Source: Lingula anatina (Eukaryota; Brachiopoda; Lingulata; Lingulida; Lingulidae). From it: a DNA stretch of 32,883 nucleotides. The stretch lies in NCBI RefSeq assembly GCF_001039355.2, contig NW_019776111.1, forward strand, positions 19,383-52,265, given 5' to 3'. The notes under the pieces were generated by a model. It saw nothing but the letters and a program-made list of their open reading frames with translations, ran no database searches and was not told the origin of the DNA. This document shows, piece by piece, positions 1 to 10,312 of the stretch; within the stretch, counting starts at the first letter, position 1, and each line of letters opens with the position of its first letter. A program made the translations under genes and the position numbers.

Positions 1-3000
1 TATAAACTAATTGCGTAATTAAATGGATAATCAGGTAAGTCTTTGTCCCTCTGACCAAGCCTCTGATTGCAGACTCCATTTGTTAACCGCACGTGTGGGG
101 AAACACAACGCGCGCGGCGGCGTCGGTTTTCTCAACTCATTTCTGCCGAGTAAAACACGCCCTAATCCGTCATCCCGACGACAGCGAACGCCAATTAAAC
201 ATCGCTTATATGAAAAACTAACAAATTCATAGACATTAGCAGTGGATGGAAAAGCAGGGGCTCTCTTTTCACGCGGCTTTACTACGCAATTTGATCGTCT
301 CAAACCCCTCTTGGATCTTCTTTGATAGGCTCTGCGGGACACCTGTTTCAGGCAGATAACTCCTTGATTTGGTTAGTTACAGGCGTTTAAAGAAAGGATA
401 CATATTCATCAAGACATCAAGAAAACATAATAGCGTCCCAAACTCCGATTTATCTCAATTCATGGAACTTGGGATGAATTGTATCTTTAGTCATATCGTT
501 GCGATAAAACGACGCGGTGTTTATGCCGTGCACTCCCCCCCACCTGACTTTCCCGAGTCTTTGTCCGCCTTTTCATCCTTCCTCCTAGGTCACAGGGATC
601 AAATTGAATTATAAAAATGTCAGGTTTCGGATAATTTACCGCTGAAAAATTTCCCTTATAATGAGTGCCTTTTATCCGTCCCTATTTGTTTAAACGTAAG
701 TTACTGCTAATTCGCCAGGCGTTTCCCTGAAAATCTGAGGATAAAACACAAAGAATACCTGCAATTCTTGCACCTGACATTAGTTATTATTCCCAGTTTC
801 ACCTGCTAAATTTGATTTCTGGCTCATTACGGTAACAACACGTAATATAAGAGAGCTTGGTGCGGATCACTTAGAGGTATATTTGAAGTTCCCACACTAA
901 CGCACTCCAGGCGCGTATCGCGCATGCGTTTCTGGTTGTTGCCAGGTAACCGATCGTAACACCTGGAATGGCTTCTTTTGTACCCTTAAGACTTCTTTGT
1001 AAAAATCAGTAAGATATGTGTCCAGTTTAAGAAATCTTGTGTATCCATATGTATAGGTTTAGGTTACGTCCAGAATTTATACATGACAATATTTGCTATT
1101 AGTATAAGATGCATATGACTGGAAAGAAAGGCTAGGGAAAATAAAGTTGAAGATCATTTAGGGCTGATTATGGAAACAGTTTCATGAATTTGAAACGTTT
1201 TAACTATTATATTGTCCATTGTTGACTCACTTCAAAAGGAAGAAGAAAAGAATGATATTCAATATCATAAACACTGGGTCAAAATGACAAGAGTATGTGG
1301 GATGATGAAAGAACTCGAGTCATTATGAGATTAAATGTGAACTCCAAAATCGATTAAACTTCAGGATCGAGGAAAAATGCAAAGAATGGTAATTGCTATA
1401 TGATGATACGGGGTCCTCTTTTAAAGAGAGAAATTACCCGGACTTAGGGTCACGGTGTTGAGTTCGATGAAAAAAACTCGGCCATTAAAACTTGTGTTGA
1501 TCTGGCATTTTCATCAATAAAGGTGTAACACGAGAAAAGCTGATTAGCAAGGGCCTCTCAAAAATCACCTCGCTTTGATTTCAGAAAGGTAGTTTATTCT
1601 CTTCTGTACCATGTTACATTCATTTGTCTTTCCGCCCTATTGCTCTAGAATTGTATGTATGAATCGGCAACTGAATATTGGCATTGTTGTCAATCTATGG
1701 ATACAAGTAAAAATCACTGATTTCCTACGTCAAAAATGATAAATTTGCAGCAATAGTTTTAGATTGTTTTGAAACTTTTTTTTCTACTTCCAATTTCGGA
1801 TCGGACACAAGGGAAAGCACAGCAGGTGCGTAGTCCACCCTTCGGAGATATCCCATTCACCCCCCCCCCCCAAAAAAAAGGTAAAACAATAAAGCAAGTG
1901 AAATGAGACAAAATCATGTATTTTTGTCACCACTGTGCTCTACATATCATTATTAATCTGTCCCCATTACCATCCATTGCTTTATGTATTCCGATCGAGG
2001 CAATCTTTTAAGCTTTTTTTTTTGTGCTCCATCCCCCCCCTCCCTAGCAAAATTTTGGATGCATTAGTTACTTCATAAATGTGCGCCACCATTATTGACA
2101 AAATCAAATAGTTTCCAATAACAGAAAAAAACTTGCAGCGAATGTCATAACTATCGTTTATTTTTATTTACTACAGTGTAACTAGACCGTCTCAGCGACG
2201 TAATTGTCGTTTTCCCCATTTTCTTTGTCACTTTCCTCGTTATGTTAAAACAACAGCGATGATGAAATAATGAATGGGCTGCACGACACGCGAAACGCGT
2301 TCTTGAAAATAAAAGATAATCATTAAAAAAATCGTCGACTATATATACTACAGCGAATCATGATCAAAATGTTGCAAAGACAAATGGATGAGATAACTTC
2401 AACGTTTACTTCCAATAAAAAGAATTACTTTCGATAATTTTGCTAAAAGAACACGAGTGGTATTCCCATATTGGGTAGAGGTAGCGAATATAGGCCTACA
2501 TGTATGCTTAACTATGCCAGCTACAATGAGCGTTCTCCGCGCCACCTTTCGGCGTTACCTTGTCCTATCCCATTTAACACTCACACTTATATGCACAGCC
2601 ATATTTTCATATCAAAAAGCTTCGATTTCTTCATTCAGACCTTGAATATTACAAATCCTCTACTCTTTTAACTGAGTCAAGCTCTGTGAAGGCAGCAAGA
2701 GAATCCTCCCCTCACCCACCGACGTTTATTTAATTTTCTTTCCTTCGCGCCTGCATTTATTTATGGCCATCTTATGGCATCACTGACATCTACTATCAAG
2801 TCAGGCTAACCTTTTTTTTTTTTTTTAGATTTCTTCTCAATATTCTAAATGACTGAGGACTGCTTGTGTTACAGCATTTATCGATAGTTTTAAGAATCAC
2901 TAATTGTTATTATTGTCTTTATGCATGGTTAGCGGAGATTTATCATATGAATATACTTTGTAAACTACAGTGTACATGGTAAGATATGTAAAACGTGTGT

Positions 3001-3593
3001 TTTACACATTGAACACGTTAAGTGGTCGTGGAAAAAAACTCCACGGTGTATATACCTGCCTAACGTTCATTTCCTTACGTGCGAAATGTTAGGCCTATAT
3101 ACTATCGCAATTGCGGTAGTTGGTCTAAGGAAGAAACTGTTCTCAACAGAAACAATACAATACCTGTGAAGCAGATATAGGACAGTGAATCATTTCAGAT
3201 ACTAGGATTCCCTACATTTGTATTACGGAGGGTAGAGGAAGGGGTTGGGTGGTTAGTGGGGCTTAAACCCTCTTTTTCACCCATGTCAGTCCTATGCCTT
3301 GTTAGCAGGTGGCTAATTATTTCGTTTACTTCTTTAAGTCAGATGTACCCGGTATACTTAATTATTACTTAATAAGATATTGCGTCAAACTAAAAAAAAA
3401 TGTTTTTTTTATGTATGGTTGTCAACTCGTCTAAAAAATGCGATTCTTGCGCGTCTATATTGGTCCCATTATTCAAGAGTTCTTATATATTTACCAGTTC
3501 ATGAACATATTAAAAATGTTACTAAGACTTCTATAGAGTCTTAACTAAATATGTAAACGATATACACGCATGTAATGCAAAATGAATATAAGA
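1..3593. other. Non-coding stretch, no supported gene
   Basis: The first 600 bases are richer in GC than the rest and contain short open frames on both strands without start context. At 31-39 AATCAG/GTAAGT is a consensus plus-strand donor after ATGGATAAT at 23, which could be the end of an exon lying mostly outside the window. From 600 to 3593 the DNA is AT-rich, with homopolymers (poly-C 1861-1870, poly-T 2812-2826) and no exon-like segment that I could support. Confidence 0.5.
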
Positions 3594-3763
3594 CTGGGTT
3601 CCCATACCAAGATCGCACTGACTGTGGATCGATCTATCTCCAAGAGGTTAACCCTCTAGCAGCTTCAGTAGGTGACGGACATTTAAGTTAATTGCAATTT
3701 AACGAAAATCCCCTTTGGAGATAGATCGATCCACAGTTAGTACGATAAGGTCTGGAAATGGTC
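3594..3763. mobile_element. Foldback (MITE-like) element, family 1, copy a
   Basis: An inverted repeat of about 30 bp (3613-3642 against 3715-3745) contains GTGGATCGATCTATCTCC on each arm. The outer part, AGACTGGGTTCCCATACC, matches the end of the copy at 11563-11768. No coding capacity. It sits about 85 bases past the stop codon of the secreted-protein gene and may lie in its 3' UTR. Confidence 0.65.
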
Positions 3764-3847
3764 CCTAATGACCAAATTGTCTTACACGAAATGCCCTGTT
3801 CGTCTGACGCTTGGCGTTTTCAAATCCTCTATATTGCCATTAATGTG

Positions 3848-4222
3848 TCAACCAGCTTCTTGCTGGCCACCAGCAGTTAATTTCGTCCTTATTTTTTCGC
3901 CCTGAGCGACCCCGGCAGTGGCACCGTCGGCGTCGGGGTCAACATCAGGGCCATTTCCGGTCAGCACAGATGGCTCTTGTCCGACCAGGTCATTCTGTCT
4001 TAAGAGTTCCTGTCCTTCGGGCCAGACCAATGGACAGTAGAAACGGACCTCGTAGTCGTCGCAAGTCTTATTAATGGTCAGCAGGTTGTGGTCATCTATG
4101 CAGAGTAGCCCCTGGGAGCTGCAGGGGATGGCGAAGTACTGACCGGTCTCCGTGGAGTCCATGTAGTCCACTCGTCTACGACACTCGGCGGCGATTGGAG
4201 GTTTGTTTGGCGCGCAGGGACT
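3848..4222 (-). CDS. Coding exon 4: second cysteine-rich domain, acidic tail and stop
   Basis: The acceptor is a long pyrimidine tract ending CCTCCAG. The exon is read in phase 0 and encodes residues 146-269 ending in TGA. C148, C159, C179, C186, C199 and C208, with IPCSSQGLLC and KTCDDYEVRFYC, resemble the second half of a CBM14 domain (CPxG...C...C), although the YYxC motif after the second cysteine is absent. NKT at 196-198 is a potential N-glycosylation site. The last 50 residues are cysteine-free and contain an acidic run (DVDPDADG). Confidence 0.8.
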   Translation of the reverse strand, partial: SPCAPNKPPIAAECRRRVDYMDSTETGQYFAIPCSSQGLLCIDDHNLLTINKTCDDYEVRFYCPLVWPEGQELLRQNDLVGQEPSVLTGNGPDVDPDADGATAGVAQGEKIRTKLTAGGQQEAG

Positions 4223-4368
4223 CTGGAGGGAAGGAAGAGGATAAAAAAGTATAAAATGAGAGCTGAAAACCGAGAAGATTGAAATATAAGGATGGAGAAA
4301 AATGGAAAGAAAACTGACAAATGACGATCATTGGTGCACAATCTCTCTCTCTCTCTCTCTTTCCGTTC

Positions 4369-4413
<45 letters not shown>

Positions 4414-6900
4414 CGCAGAATATTTCAAATGCCCCTTTTACTTACCGGTTTAGTTTCAAGTCTGTCATATAATTCATTGTCCTCGCCGCCGACCTCATCT
4501 CCCTCGTCCATGTTCATCCAGGCTGACCAAGCTTTAAAATAACATGCCATATATGATTATCATTCACAGATTCATATTTATCCGTCAGTACTTCTCAAAA
4601 TACAAATATTAATAAAATGGCATCCGCTGTATGTGATTCTTTTGTGTATATATATATATAAAAATAATAATAAACAAAAAAAAAAAAAAAAAAAAAAAAA
4701 AGATTTTGACAGCAAACAAATGCTTATAAAATGACATTTTCAAGTTAAAACTACAGGATTCTTTTGTATTAAAATATATATATATTTATATTTTTTGACA
4801 GCAAACTAACCTCAGAGAATCCTACAAATTCATGCACACATAATTATGTATTCCTGTACTTCACACTTGTTTCTACGAGTAACCGTCTGTTGTCATTTAC
4901 ACATGTTCACTATTTGCGAATGATTGCGTTCAGTTAAGGATATTTAAGAGATATTTAATGCCATGTTTCAATGGAGCAGAGAAGGTTACAGTAGTGATCG
5001 AAAACTTTGTTAATATAGAAACTAAAAAATAAAAATAATAATAAAGAGATTACAAAACAATATTAAAACATCACACTCACCGTGACGCTCACATGGGTCG
5101 GGCCTGCGCCTCGTCGATCGTTTTCTCCTCATCGCACACGGGGCCTCGTCGTGTAACGTCCCCAGTTTTAGAAATTCCGAGCGCACTCGGGTCCCAGGCG
5201 GACAGGGCATTTTATAGATGAAGAAGAGTTTATCGGCGGGGTTAACGACACAGCGGTAGTAGATACAATGGTCGTAGAAGTCGGCGATGTAGTCCCCGTT
5301 GTCTTCGCACAGCATGACTTTTGGAAATGTTTGGAAATAAATATGGAAATGTTTAGAGAACTGGAATTGTGATAGGTACGAAAGAAAATGCAACGTTTTT
5401 AATTAGAACGTTATCGATTTCCCAGAGCATCTACAAATTCATGTATGCTAAAATTTAAACTTTAGAAATTAAAATTCTAGAATGTAGTATAACCTGCAAC
5501 ATTCAAATGACCGAAGAACGGGAATTAAGAGATAGTCAGTGATTTTTATGGATACAGGTTTGCTTATCGTGATGATTAAAACACAGTACAAACTGTAATA
5601 TTGGAATAACTTAAGAAAGGGAATTACGAATTTGATAAGTGAAATGTCAGTGAAATTGTATCTGTCAAAATTTACGGGTATGATTGCCGTGGCTTTTATT
5701 ATACTGATAAGGAAAAAAAACAGTTTTACCTGAAATTAAAATAATTTAAATGCAAATCAAGATGACGAATAAAACCAAATGCTGTTGACATCGCCGTTCT
5801 TAAAATCTTTAGATATGGCGATAGCGGAGATGAAAAATCGTTGAAATACCGAAAATATTAAAAAAAATTAAGTCTAGGAATTTAACATAGATGAGTTTGA
5901 GTTAAAAACGCAGCGCCGCTGACAGCATCGTTTTCAAAACCTATAAATCTGCGATATTTCCCTTTATTTGAATGCCCTAGAAGGAATTTTGTTGGTAATG
6001 AGTTGTTGCCATCACCTAAGTAGCCAGTTTTTTTTCAAAAGTCATCAAAACCTAGAGATTAATGCACCTTGTTGTTAAAGGAATGAAAAAAAATTCGTCG
6101 TACATTATCCCCTACTGCGGCTGACAGCGGTGTATAATAAGGCGTTGTCCATGTCAGGAGTTTTTTTGCGATGCAATTATGATAAGAAAGTAGTTCATTT
6201 AAAGGTAACAATCGGCTATCTGTAACATCGAAATGAGCATAATTTAACATACATGTACCATCAATGCATTTATTATTCTAGACATTTTCTAATCTAATAG
6301 CTTTCTATTTTAAAGGACATAATTAATTTATATATATCGTATGGCTATTTCTTTGGTGCCTTTTCGTGTTTAGACTTTTTTTGCCAACTACCACTGGTTA
6401 GATTTCACTGCGATCATAAGGCGTCTACCAAGCATACAGCAGCGGTTTAAGTCGCCAAGGAGAAGGTTTTACGAAGTTCTTAATTAAGTTAAAAGATATT
6501 GAAATTGAACGTTTGCTTTAAGACCGGATATGGGAGTCTCTTGGAACCTTAAGTAAATCCATTGTAGTCCTTAATTGAAATAATTTATCAAGGAGGTTAT
6601 ACAAATACTGCCGTACATTTCTACTACTAGCAAAGCTACCTTATTACTACAGTTACAACAACAACAACAATAACACCACCACCACCATCGAAAACAACAA
6701 CAACAACAACAACAAGAACAACAAAACAATCATCACTTCCAGTACTAGTGCCTACTACTGCTACATGTACTACTATTTATTGCTATTATTATAATTATTA
6801 AAAGATAAAACTTGGACTTTTGGGTAAGTTGTTGATTTATAAACAGGACATAATAAAATAACCAAGTAAATGAGTGGTAAAGATAGGCAAGAAGATACTG

Positions 6901-6954
<54 letters not shown>

Positions 6955-8270
6955 CATAGACGAACGGATGGGTTGGTAAATAAAAAAAATAAATAAATAA
7001 ATAAACTCGGCTTATGCGATTCTGTCAGTGAAAACAACTGGTGAGGCACTGAGGACTTGCGACATCGAGCAAAATAGTAATTTAATATTAAAGGGATAAT
7101 AACTCTTCGTATGAGACCTATATTTCACAATGAAAAACATTGTGAATAACTCATAGAAATATAATATATTCTGTTTTACTACAAAAACGGCAGTTATAGC
7201 TATTATTCTGATACATGTATCTGAGCTTGTCTTTAGATCACGTGACCTCCATTGATAGCTATACTCTGTTAAAATCTCTTAAGAGATTTTAACAAAAAAC
7301 CAAACTTTTTAGAAAAAAAAAAAAAAAAAAAAAAAAAAACAGGGACTAACTTTGAATGTAAAAATGGATTCATTAACCACTGGAAAATGTATGGAAAAAG
7401 TGTTGTTTACTCCAGGAAAGTTCATTTTTTGGCCGAAACGAAGAGTTATTATCCCTTTAATATCAGCATGATAATTATATTGGAAGGATCAGAATATGTT
7501 TGTATAGCACTACGTAGATTAGACGTCTGTCTCCTTTCGCTTGTAAGATGGAAAGGGGGGTTATTGTCGACAAATATAGGCACGTAGAAGTGAAATATCA
7601 TCTTTGTTAGTCAATTTTACTGCCTACTCAGTTAATTGACAGGATCTTTATTCTTTCCTCATTTTCAAACATGTACGTGTATACATGTATAAGCTAATGG
7701 CTAAGATTATTACTGTCTCTTTGCAATTTAGTATTCTAAGTCTCTTCCAAGATGTTTATGTGGTACATGTAGATATGTTATAATAACTATGAACTTGTCA
7801 GACCTTAGAAAGGGTCTATTTGCCCATTTAGTACAATTAAGTGGCATATGTACTTGTTAATGTGACTGCATGCTTCACGGGGTTAGATATAAACCTATCG
7901 CACATAATAGGAGAGGGGGGCTACCATACATGTATGGCAGACGGTGCTTTTAATTTTATTCGTTATTAAGTTTTTTTTTGTAAAATTATTTCTCCTCCGC
8001 TTTTATTTACATCTATGATGAAATATCTGTGTCAATTTCAAAGAAGAAACATTACGCAAGAAGGGTGGATCCTAGACAACGTGAATGGTATGCTAATTGA
8101 CTAACTTGTAGTGAAAGTAGTCTAAGAATAAAAATGTCTGCTACATTACCTTGAGCTAGTGCAATCCCTGAAAGTCCTAGAAGAGAAAGGCAGATGATTG
8201 TCAGCCATTGTTGAAGTGTTGTCCCTTGCTTGTCTCCCAGTGTCTGCTTCATGCCCCAAAGAGTCAACAT
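3848..8270 (-). CDS. Four-exon secreted cysteine-rich protein with two CBM14-like (peritrophin-A-like) domains, 269 aa
   Basis: Joining 8270-8150, 5317-5081, 4522-4446 and 4222-3848 gives 810 bases, exactly 270 codons with the stop. Donors read G/GTAAT, G/GTGAGT and G/GTAAGT; all acceptors are AG and the last has a strong pyrimidine tract. Phases 1, 1 and 0 match at every junction. Residues 23-39 form a hydrophobic signal-peptide core ending ALA/Q. Region 1 (C44, C58, C63, C79, C101) contains DHCIYYRC and PCPPGT, the spacing and motifs of CBM14 chitin-binding domains, but one of the six usual cysteines is missing. A furin-type RRKR lies at 104-107. An acidic linker (residues 125-136) comes next, then region 2 (C148, C159, C179, C186, C199, C208) with a sequon N196-K-T and an acidic tail. 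The family assignment is inferred from cysteine spacing. A role in extracellular matrix, shell, cuticle or mucus is plausible but unproven. No AATAAA was seen within about 900 bases downstream of the stop. Confidence 0.78.
4223..4445 (-). other. Intron 3 of the secreted-protein gene
   Basis: The intron is 223 bases, GTAAGT...CAG on the minus strand, with a (CT)n/(CA)n microsatellite (plus-strand reading) in its 5' part and a strong pyrimidine tract at its acceptor end. Confidence 0.75.
4341..4415. repeat. (CT)n/(CA)n microsatellite
   Basis: Two CT tracts interrupted by a short C/T-rich spacer, then CACACACA, within intron 3. Long frames read through it are artefacts of the repeat. Confidence 0.95.
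4446..4522 (-). CDS. Coding exon 3: short acidic linker exon
   Basis: This 77-base exon has acceptor TTGGTCAG and a perfect GTAAGT donor. It encodes Ala120 (split codon) through Pro145, including DEGDEVGGEDNE. It converts phase 1 to phase 0. Without it, exon 2 joined directly to exon 4 runs into a stop after 15 codons, so its inclusion is required by the frame. It is too short and too low in homology signal to be found by ORF length alone. Confidence 0.75.
4523..5080 (-). other. Intron 2 of the secreted-protein gene
   Basis: The intron is 558 bases, GTGAGT...CAG on the minus strand. It holds a TA tract (4647-4660) and a 26-base poly-A run on the plus strand (4676-4701), with no coding signal. 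Confidence 0.7.
5081..5317 (-). CDS. Coding exon 2: first CBM14-like domain and furin-type site
   Basis: The acceptor TTTCCAAAAG precedes 5317 and the consensus donor GTGAGT follows 5081. The exon is symmetric (phase 1-1), as is common for exchangeable extracellular modules. It encodes residues 41-119, with cysteines 44, 58, 63, 79, 101 and 116. The DHCIYYRC and MPCPPGTR motifs match the second/third and fourth cysteine regions of peritrophin-A domains. The basic run MRRKRSTRRR lies at the end of the domain. Its GC content is clearly higher than the flanking introns. Confidence 0.8.
6655..6729. repeat. (CAA)n/(CAC)n trinucleotide tract
   Basis: Imperfect CAA, ACC and AAC triplets, in intron 1. 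Confidence 0.9.
6900..6952. repeat. (TAGA)n microsatellite
   Basis: About 13 perfect tetranucleotide units, followed by GATACATAGA. In intron 1. Confidence 0.95.
6977..7005. repeat. (AAAT)n microsatellite
   Basis: Short A-rich tetranucleotide tract immediately 3' of the TAGA tract. Confidence 0.85.
7085..7463. mobile_element. 379-bp terminal-inverted-repeat element (MITE-like) in intron 1
   Basis: The 26-bp termini 7085-7110 and 7438-7463 are exact inverted copies, beginning ATATTAAAGGGATAAT. The interior holds a perfect 26-bp palindrome (7268-7293) followed by a 28-base poly-A run (7312-7339). No transposase frame is present. TTAA lies within the terminal sequence, so a TTAA or TA target site is possible, but the duplication cannot be separated from the repeat. 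Confidence 0.75.
7268..7293. repeat. Perfect 26-bp palindrome
   Basis: GTTAAAATCTCTT followed directly by its exact reverse complement, with no spacer. It lies near the middle of the 379-bp element. Confidence 0.9.
8150..8270 (-). CDS. Coding exon 1: start codon and signal peptide
   Basis: The ATG at 8270-8268 follows AAGCC, giving a favourable purine at -3. The exon encodes residues 1-40 plus the first base of codon 41 and ends at a G/GTAAT donor. It supplies a 22-residue N-region and the hydrophobic stretch LTIICLSLLGLSGIALA. A second in-frame Met at residue 7 (MKQTLGDK) could be the real start and would give a more ordinary signal-peptide length. Any 5' untranslated exon was not located. 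Confidence 0.75.
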
Positions 8271-9416
8271 GGCTTTCTTAACCCCAACAAAATGGCGGTG
8301 TCACGTTTGCTCGAAAATCATTCAAAATTATGCAGTGATGTCCACAATTTGAATGGATTAACGACAGCAAGTATAGACATTTAGAATTCCATTCAAATAA
8401 AATCGTCAACTGTCTATGTTTTTGCTCAAATCGATTGTCGTCTGTTTTGAACGCGTGTCGTCTGCAGCGTAACTCAAAGGCGTCTGCTGAACTGAATATG
8501 TGTCCTCAGATACATATACCTGTAAGCGTTCACCTGTAAGGATACATTTGCTTCGGTACAGAGTAGACCACCGGTATGCAATGATAGTAAATTCCAACCG
8601 TTTTCAATTAGGAAATAATGCAAATTATTGCCCCGTCTTTCTTGAAATATTGACCAACATAAAATAATATGATGAAATAATTCATACTTTGAAAACTTTT
8701 TTTGTAATATTTAATAGAAACAACACAAAGACGTATGGCCGTTAAATTCACATTAAGGACTGAATAATTTATTGTTTGACTAACTGTGTCTAACGCACGG
8801 TTTTAATACTTTTTCATTAAGTGCCATTAATATCAACTGACTCGCTCCTTTCTCGACACTTTAGAATAATAAAGTACATTAATGACTTAAAAACCGCATC
8901 AAGTTGAAATGAAGGGTCGTGAACATCTTGGAAGGTAAACTAAATCACAGTTCCTGGTGCGTTAATTGCGGTGCTTGCATTTTTGAATTATTTCTATATT
9001 AATGGCACATAAATACTTATATTCAGAACAAGCCTCATCTAAAAGACCACATGCCTTCGTGTTAAAGTCTCCGCATTTTAAATTTCATACTTTTTGGTTT
9101 TTCTAGATAAGCATGTATTTATGTACCTTCTGATTTTTGCACTTAACGAAAGATACACGGTATTAACATGTAAATTATGTAAAATCGCGAGATTCTGAGA
9201 TGTTGTAAAAAGTTATATAATGGAAGCTGTGAAAAATAAAATTGGGTGTTCATCTTTTTTTTATTAGATTCCTTTTACGAATACCCATCGCATACTTTAA
9301 AAACCACTGTCATACGTAAAAATAGTGAGTGGTGAAGCACAGAGAGATATAAAAGAACCATTTCAACTTGCGTAGCATATCAGTCGGTAAAACGTGTGAG
9401 AGAATATATGCGTGCA
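8271..9416. other. Upstream flank of the secreted-protein gene, no gene seen
   Basis: This is the promoter side of the minus-strand gene. I found no convincing TATA box or CpG-rich block. At 8510-8550 CTTACAGGT occurs twice on the minus strand (donor-like CAG/GT), which could mark an untranslated upstream exon. The remainder is AT-rich without coding signal. Confidence 0.4.
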
Positions 9417-9551
9417 CGTGTGTGTTAAGTGTGTGTGCGTGTGTGTGTGTGTGTGTATGTGCGCATGGGGAAATACATGTACGAGTGCATGTGTTTACCT
9501 GCATGTTTGTGCGTGTGCGGGCACAAATGTGTGTGCGCGTGTATGTGTGTA
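9417..9551. repeat. (GT)n microsatellite and degenerate GT-rich tract
   Basis: A near-perfect GT core at 9430-9457, then a degenerate GTGTGC/GTATGT-rich extension. Frames of 60-80 codons on both strands here are repeat artefacts. Confidence 0.9.
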
Positions 9552-9820
9552 AAGCATGCACAATATAGCTTCAACTTAATTTTCCATAGCCTTTCCTTAA
9601 AAATGGAAAACTTGTTCCCGAAATCTATTTTATCGTAACATTATGGGACGCATTTAATTTTACAACACGCTTAACAGATACGTTCTGTCAATAAAAAACA
9701 TTACCTCTTGGTTTATCGTTTAAATGTACATTGTCTAGAACCATAATTCACTCCTCACTACTTTTACTGGTATTACGGTCAGCTTAAGCTAATAATTTAG
9801 CTCTTGTAAGGAGTAATTTT

Positions 9821-10312
9821 ATGCATTTTAGTCATGGATGTGGTAAGTTGTCCACGCAAAAGTTGGTCAGTATATTGACTTTATTTCTCTCGCCCTTTGT
9901 TAATAATAGCGTTTACATAGATATTGCGCCCAGTAATGTAGATTTTTATTTTCTGTCCGCGGTGAATATCAAAAGGCAGTTTATGACTCAGTCTTCGTCA
10001 GATCTAGATTACAGAACAAATAAATGCTGTTTTTCACGTTCGAATCCCAATCGTTACAACAATTTGTTAAATCGAAGCTCATTTATGAAATCTGCTTTGA
10101 AACGGCGGACAATGCGTTTTTGTTTAGGAAACGTTTATTGCTGGAGGTTTATTGCTGAATCAAACTTGAGAAATTATCGGGACGCTTTGTACAAGAGGAT
10201 GTCACTCGGAAAACCACCCATATCCTTTCTCTGTCGAAAGCAGGTTGTGAGGAAGATGGATAGTTCCTCGAGAGTTTCCGCCATCTTTTGTCAATTTGCA
10301 CATGCGTACTAA
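9821..10312 (+). CDS. Unexplained 163-codon open frame (weak candidate)
   Basis: This is the longest uninterrupted gap-free frame in the window, starting at a true ATG and ending in TAA. The product is basic and rich in Ser, Asn and Arg. It shows no domain that I recognise, no signal peptide and no repeated motif. A GTAAGT donor-like site occurs 8 codons in (9843). Composition is similar to flanking non-coding DNA. The length is somewhat more than expected by chance, but nothing else supports translation. Confidence 0.2.
   Translation: MHFSHGCGKLSTQKLVSILTLFLSPFVNNSVYIDIAPSNVDFYFLSAVNIKRQFMTQSSSDLDYRTNKCCFSRSNPNRYNNLLNRSSFMKSALKRRTMRFCLGNVYCWRFIAESNLRNYRDALYKRMSLGKPPISFLCRKQVVRKMDSSSRVSAIFCQFAHAY

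Larger units (their letters stand above)
5318..8149 (-). other. Intron 1 of the secreted-protein gene
   Basis: The intron is 2,832 bases, GT...AG on the minus strand. It contains a CAA/CAC tract, a TAGA tract, an AAAT tract and a 379-bp inverted-repeat element with a poly-A run. I saw no additional coding exon with matching phase in it. Confidence 0.7.

Noticed and set aside
31-342. 103-codon minus-strand frame in the GC-richer first 350 bases
   Set aside because: Begins at GTG, is Arg-rich in the way GC-rich antisense frames are, and has no supporting splice pair. A second short frame there is equally protein-like, showing how weak the signal is.
4321-4542. Plus-strand 73-codon frame
   Set aside because: Read mostly through a CT/CA microsatellite, antisense to intron 3 and exon 3 of the real gene.
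6745-7049. Two 70-codon minus-strand frames
   Set aside because: Tyr-Leu-Ser-Ile repeats from the TAGA tract.
9310-9568. Overlapping 66-83 codon frames on both strands
   Set aside because: Produced by the GT microsatellite; peptides are Val/Cys or His/Thr repeats.
10020-10050. GTTCGAATCCC, a tRNA B-box-like word
   Set aside because: No A-box, anticodon arm or acceptor stem at the right distance.
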